From contig JASHYD010000268.1 of assembly GCA_030043175.1 (NCBI GenBank), positions 1 through 8,767 on the forward strand: a DNA stretch of 8,767 bases. The letters are read 5' to 3'. Shown piece after piece: positions 7,740-8,767 of this stretch. Within the stretch, counting starts at the first letter, position 1. Every line of letters starts with the position of its first letter. This DNA comes from Xanthobacteraceae bacterium (GTDB taxonomy: Bacteria; Pseudomonadota; Alphaproteobacteria; Rhizobiales; Xanthobacteraceae). The position numbers and the translations under genes are program-made. The notes under the pieces are model-generated. The model was not told where the DNA came from. It saw nothing but the letters and a program-made list of their open reading frames with translations, and made no database searches.

Positions 7740-7747
7740 ACTGCCGT
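7728..7747 (+). repeat. 10-bp tandem duplication across the ialB stop codon
   Basis: AAACTGCCGT occurs twice in tandem (7728-7737 and 7738-7747). The ialB TAA stop (7737-7739) forms at the junction. The duplication does not extend the protein. It looks like a recent slippage event. Confidence 0.8.
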
Positions 7748-7790
7748 GAAGGAGCCAACCGCGCGCGCATCCCATCCGCCCCATTGTTAT

Positions 7791-7803
7791 GCTAATTTTT
7801 AGC
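7791..7803. promoter_or_regulatory. AT-rich inverted repeat upstream of the Bug gene
   Basis: GCTAA-TTT-TTAGC is a perfect 5-bp inverted repeat in a conspicuously AT-rich patch (about 7784-7803) of the 126-nt gap before the Bug-type gene. It overlaps a TATGCT string (7788-7793) that could serve as a -10 element. Downstream CCTCGC (7803-7808) and GCGAGG (7827-7832) could pair over an 18-nt loop. Promoter or operator function is inference. Confidence 0.35.
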
Positions 7804-7865
7804 CTCGCTGGCCCCCCGCAAGCGCCGCGAGGGGTGGCGCAATCTCCTTTCGCTCCGGGGGACCG

Positions 7866-8767
7866 ATGCGAAAAATTAAAGGCAGAGGCTATCGCGCACG
7901 GGCGATCGCGATCGTTGCCTTCGCGGCTGTGATGACCGCGGCAACGCAGGACGCCAATGCGCAGACCTACCCGCAACGGCCGATCCGGCTCATTGTACCA
8001 TCCGCGCCAGGGGGGCCGACGGATATTCCGGCCCGGCTGCTGTCGCAAATCCTGCCCAAACTCGGCCAGCCTGTGGTGATCGACAACCGGCCAGGCGCCG
8101 GCGGAGCGATCGGAGCGCGCTTCGTGGCCGCATCGCCACCCGATGGCTATACGCTCCTGGTCGGCAATACCAGCGTGCTGGCGGTGATACCTGCAGTGTC
8201 GGCGAGCGCCGGCTATGACCCCGGGCAGCATTTCGCTGCCATCGCCGAACTCTCCGAGAGTTATCAAATCCTCGTCGTCCATCCGTCACTGGCGGCAAAA
8301 ACCGTCGGCGACTTGATCGCATACGCGAGGGCCAATCCCGGCAGGCTAAACTATGCCCAGACCGGCGCCGGCGGCCTGCCGCATCTTACTGGCGAACTGT
8401 TCAAGTCCGCAGCCGGGGTCGACATTGTGGGCGTGCCCTACAAAAGCGGTGCCGATTCCATTACCGGACTGCTTGGCGCCCAAGTCGATATGACGTTTGA
8501 GAGCATCACGATCCTGCTCCCCCTGATCCGGGAGCGACAGCTGCGGGCACTTGCGGTCACCGGCCGCACCCGCACGCCCCTCGCCGACGATCTGCCAACC
8601 ATGATCGAGGCCGGCGTTCCCGACTTCGAGGTCACGACCTTCAACGGCATCGTGGCCCCAGCCGGCACGCCACTGCCGATCATCGCGCGCCTCAATGCAA
8701 TCATCAACGAAGGCCTGCGCACGGGTGAGATGCAAGCCAGCATCCGCAATCTCGGCGCGGTCCCGAC
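7866..8767 (+). CDS. Bug/TctC-family tripartite tricarboxylate transporter substrate-binding protein (3' end cut by window edge)
   Basis: A frame with no stop runs from ATG 7866 to the right edge, giving 300 residues of a family that is usually about 320-330 long. A signal peptide ends near ANA at 32. The mature protein opens with the Bug signature QTYPQRPIRLIVPSAPGGPTD (33-53), then VIDNRPGAGG AIGARFVAASPPDGYTLL (71-98), YAQTGAGGLPHLTGELF (163-179) and VPYKSGADS (190-198). These are the ligand-loop regions of the two-domain Venus-flytrap fold. Bug proteins bind small carboxylates or other organic acids in the periplasm. The ligand here cannot be read from sequence. A GGGGGA run lies only 4 nt before the ATG, a short-spaced ribosome site. 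No tctA/tctB membrane genes are visible, so it is probably one of many orphan Bug genes, unrelated to cox. Confidence 0.95.
   Translation, partial: MRKIKGRGYRARAIAIVAFAAVMTAATQDANAQTYPQRPIRLIVPSAPGGPTDIPARLLSQILPKLGQPVVIDNRPGAGGAIGARFVAASPPDGYTLLVGNTSVLAVIPAVSASAGYDPGQHFAAIAELSESYQILVVHPSLAAKTVGDLIAYARANPGRLNYAQTGAGGLPHLTGELFKSAAGVDIVGVPYKSGADSITGLLGAQVDMTFESITILLPLIRERQLRALAVTGRTRTPLADDLPTMIEAGVPDFEVTTFNGIVAPAGTPLPIIARLNAIINEGLRTGEMQASIRNLGAVP

Noticed and set aside
6732..8282. A very long open frame on the minus strand that extends coxB upstream to almost 800 codons, antisense to ialB and the Bug gene.
   Set aside because: The upstream part is the reverse of two well-supported genes plus intergenic repeats and has no recognisable domain. 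CoxB has a proper signal peptide, a ribosome site and full family length from ATG 6731. Such frames are common in GC-rich DNA.

Overview
This GC-rich window reads as chromosomal DNA of an alphaproteobacterium, most likely from the Bradyrhizobium/Rhodopseudomonas group (Nitrobacteraceae). The grounds are the cox gene order, the divergent IalB-family gene, and an orphan Bug-type binding protein. That placement rests on recognising protein families and layout; no search was run.

Layout. About three quarters of the window (positions 1 to 6731) is one minus-strand aa3-type cytochrome c oxidase locus. In transcription order it holds coxB (subunit II, CuA), coxA (subunit I), ctaB (heme o synthase), a 55-codon CoxF-like membrane peptide, ctaG/Cox11 (CuB insertion), coxC (subunit III), a DUF983 zinc-ribbon membrane protein, and a SURF1 gene cut by the left edge. 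A 402-nt divergent region (6732-7133) separates coxB from a plus-strand gene for an exported IalB-family protein (7134-7739). After 126 nt follows a plus-strand Bug/TctC-type periplasmic binding protein, cut by the right edge.

How the genes work together. CoxA, CoxB and CoxC form the proton-pumping core. CtaB makes heme O, the precursor of heme A. CtaG delivers copper to CuB, and SURF1 helps heme a enter CoxA. ctaA (heme a synthase) and Sco/PCuAC CuA chaperones are not in this window. All expected metal ligands and proton-channel residues are present, so the oxidase looks functional.

Non-coding structure is the least ordinary part. There is a 30-bp tandem repeat upstream of coxB, a 15-bp triple repeat between coxC and the DUF983 gene, and stem-loops after coxB and after coxA that lack U-tracts on the cox strand. 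I also see a TTGACA-type promoter candidate for ialB with a palindrome in its spacer. I found no CRISPR array, tRNA, rRNA, insertion sequence, phage gene or defence system. I do not see a convincing undescribed multi-gene system here; the best leads are the small or poorly characterised proteins and the repeats.
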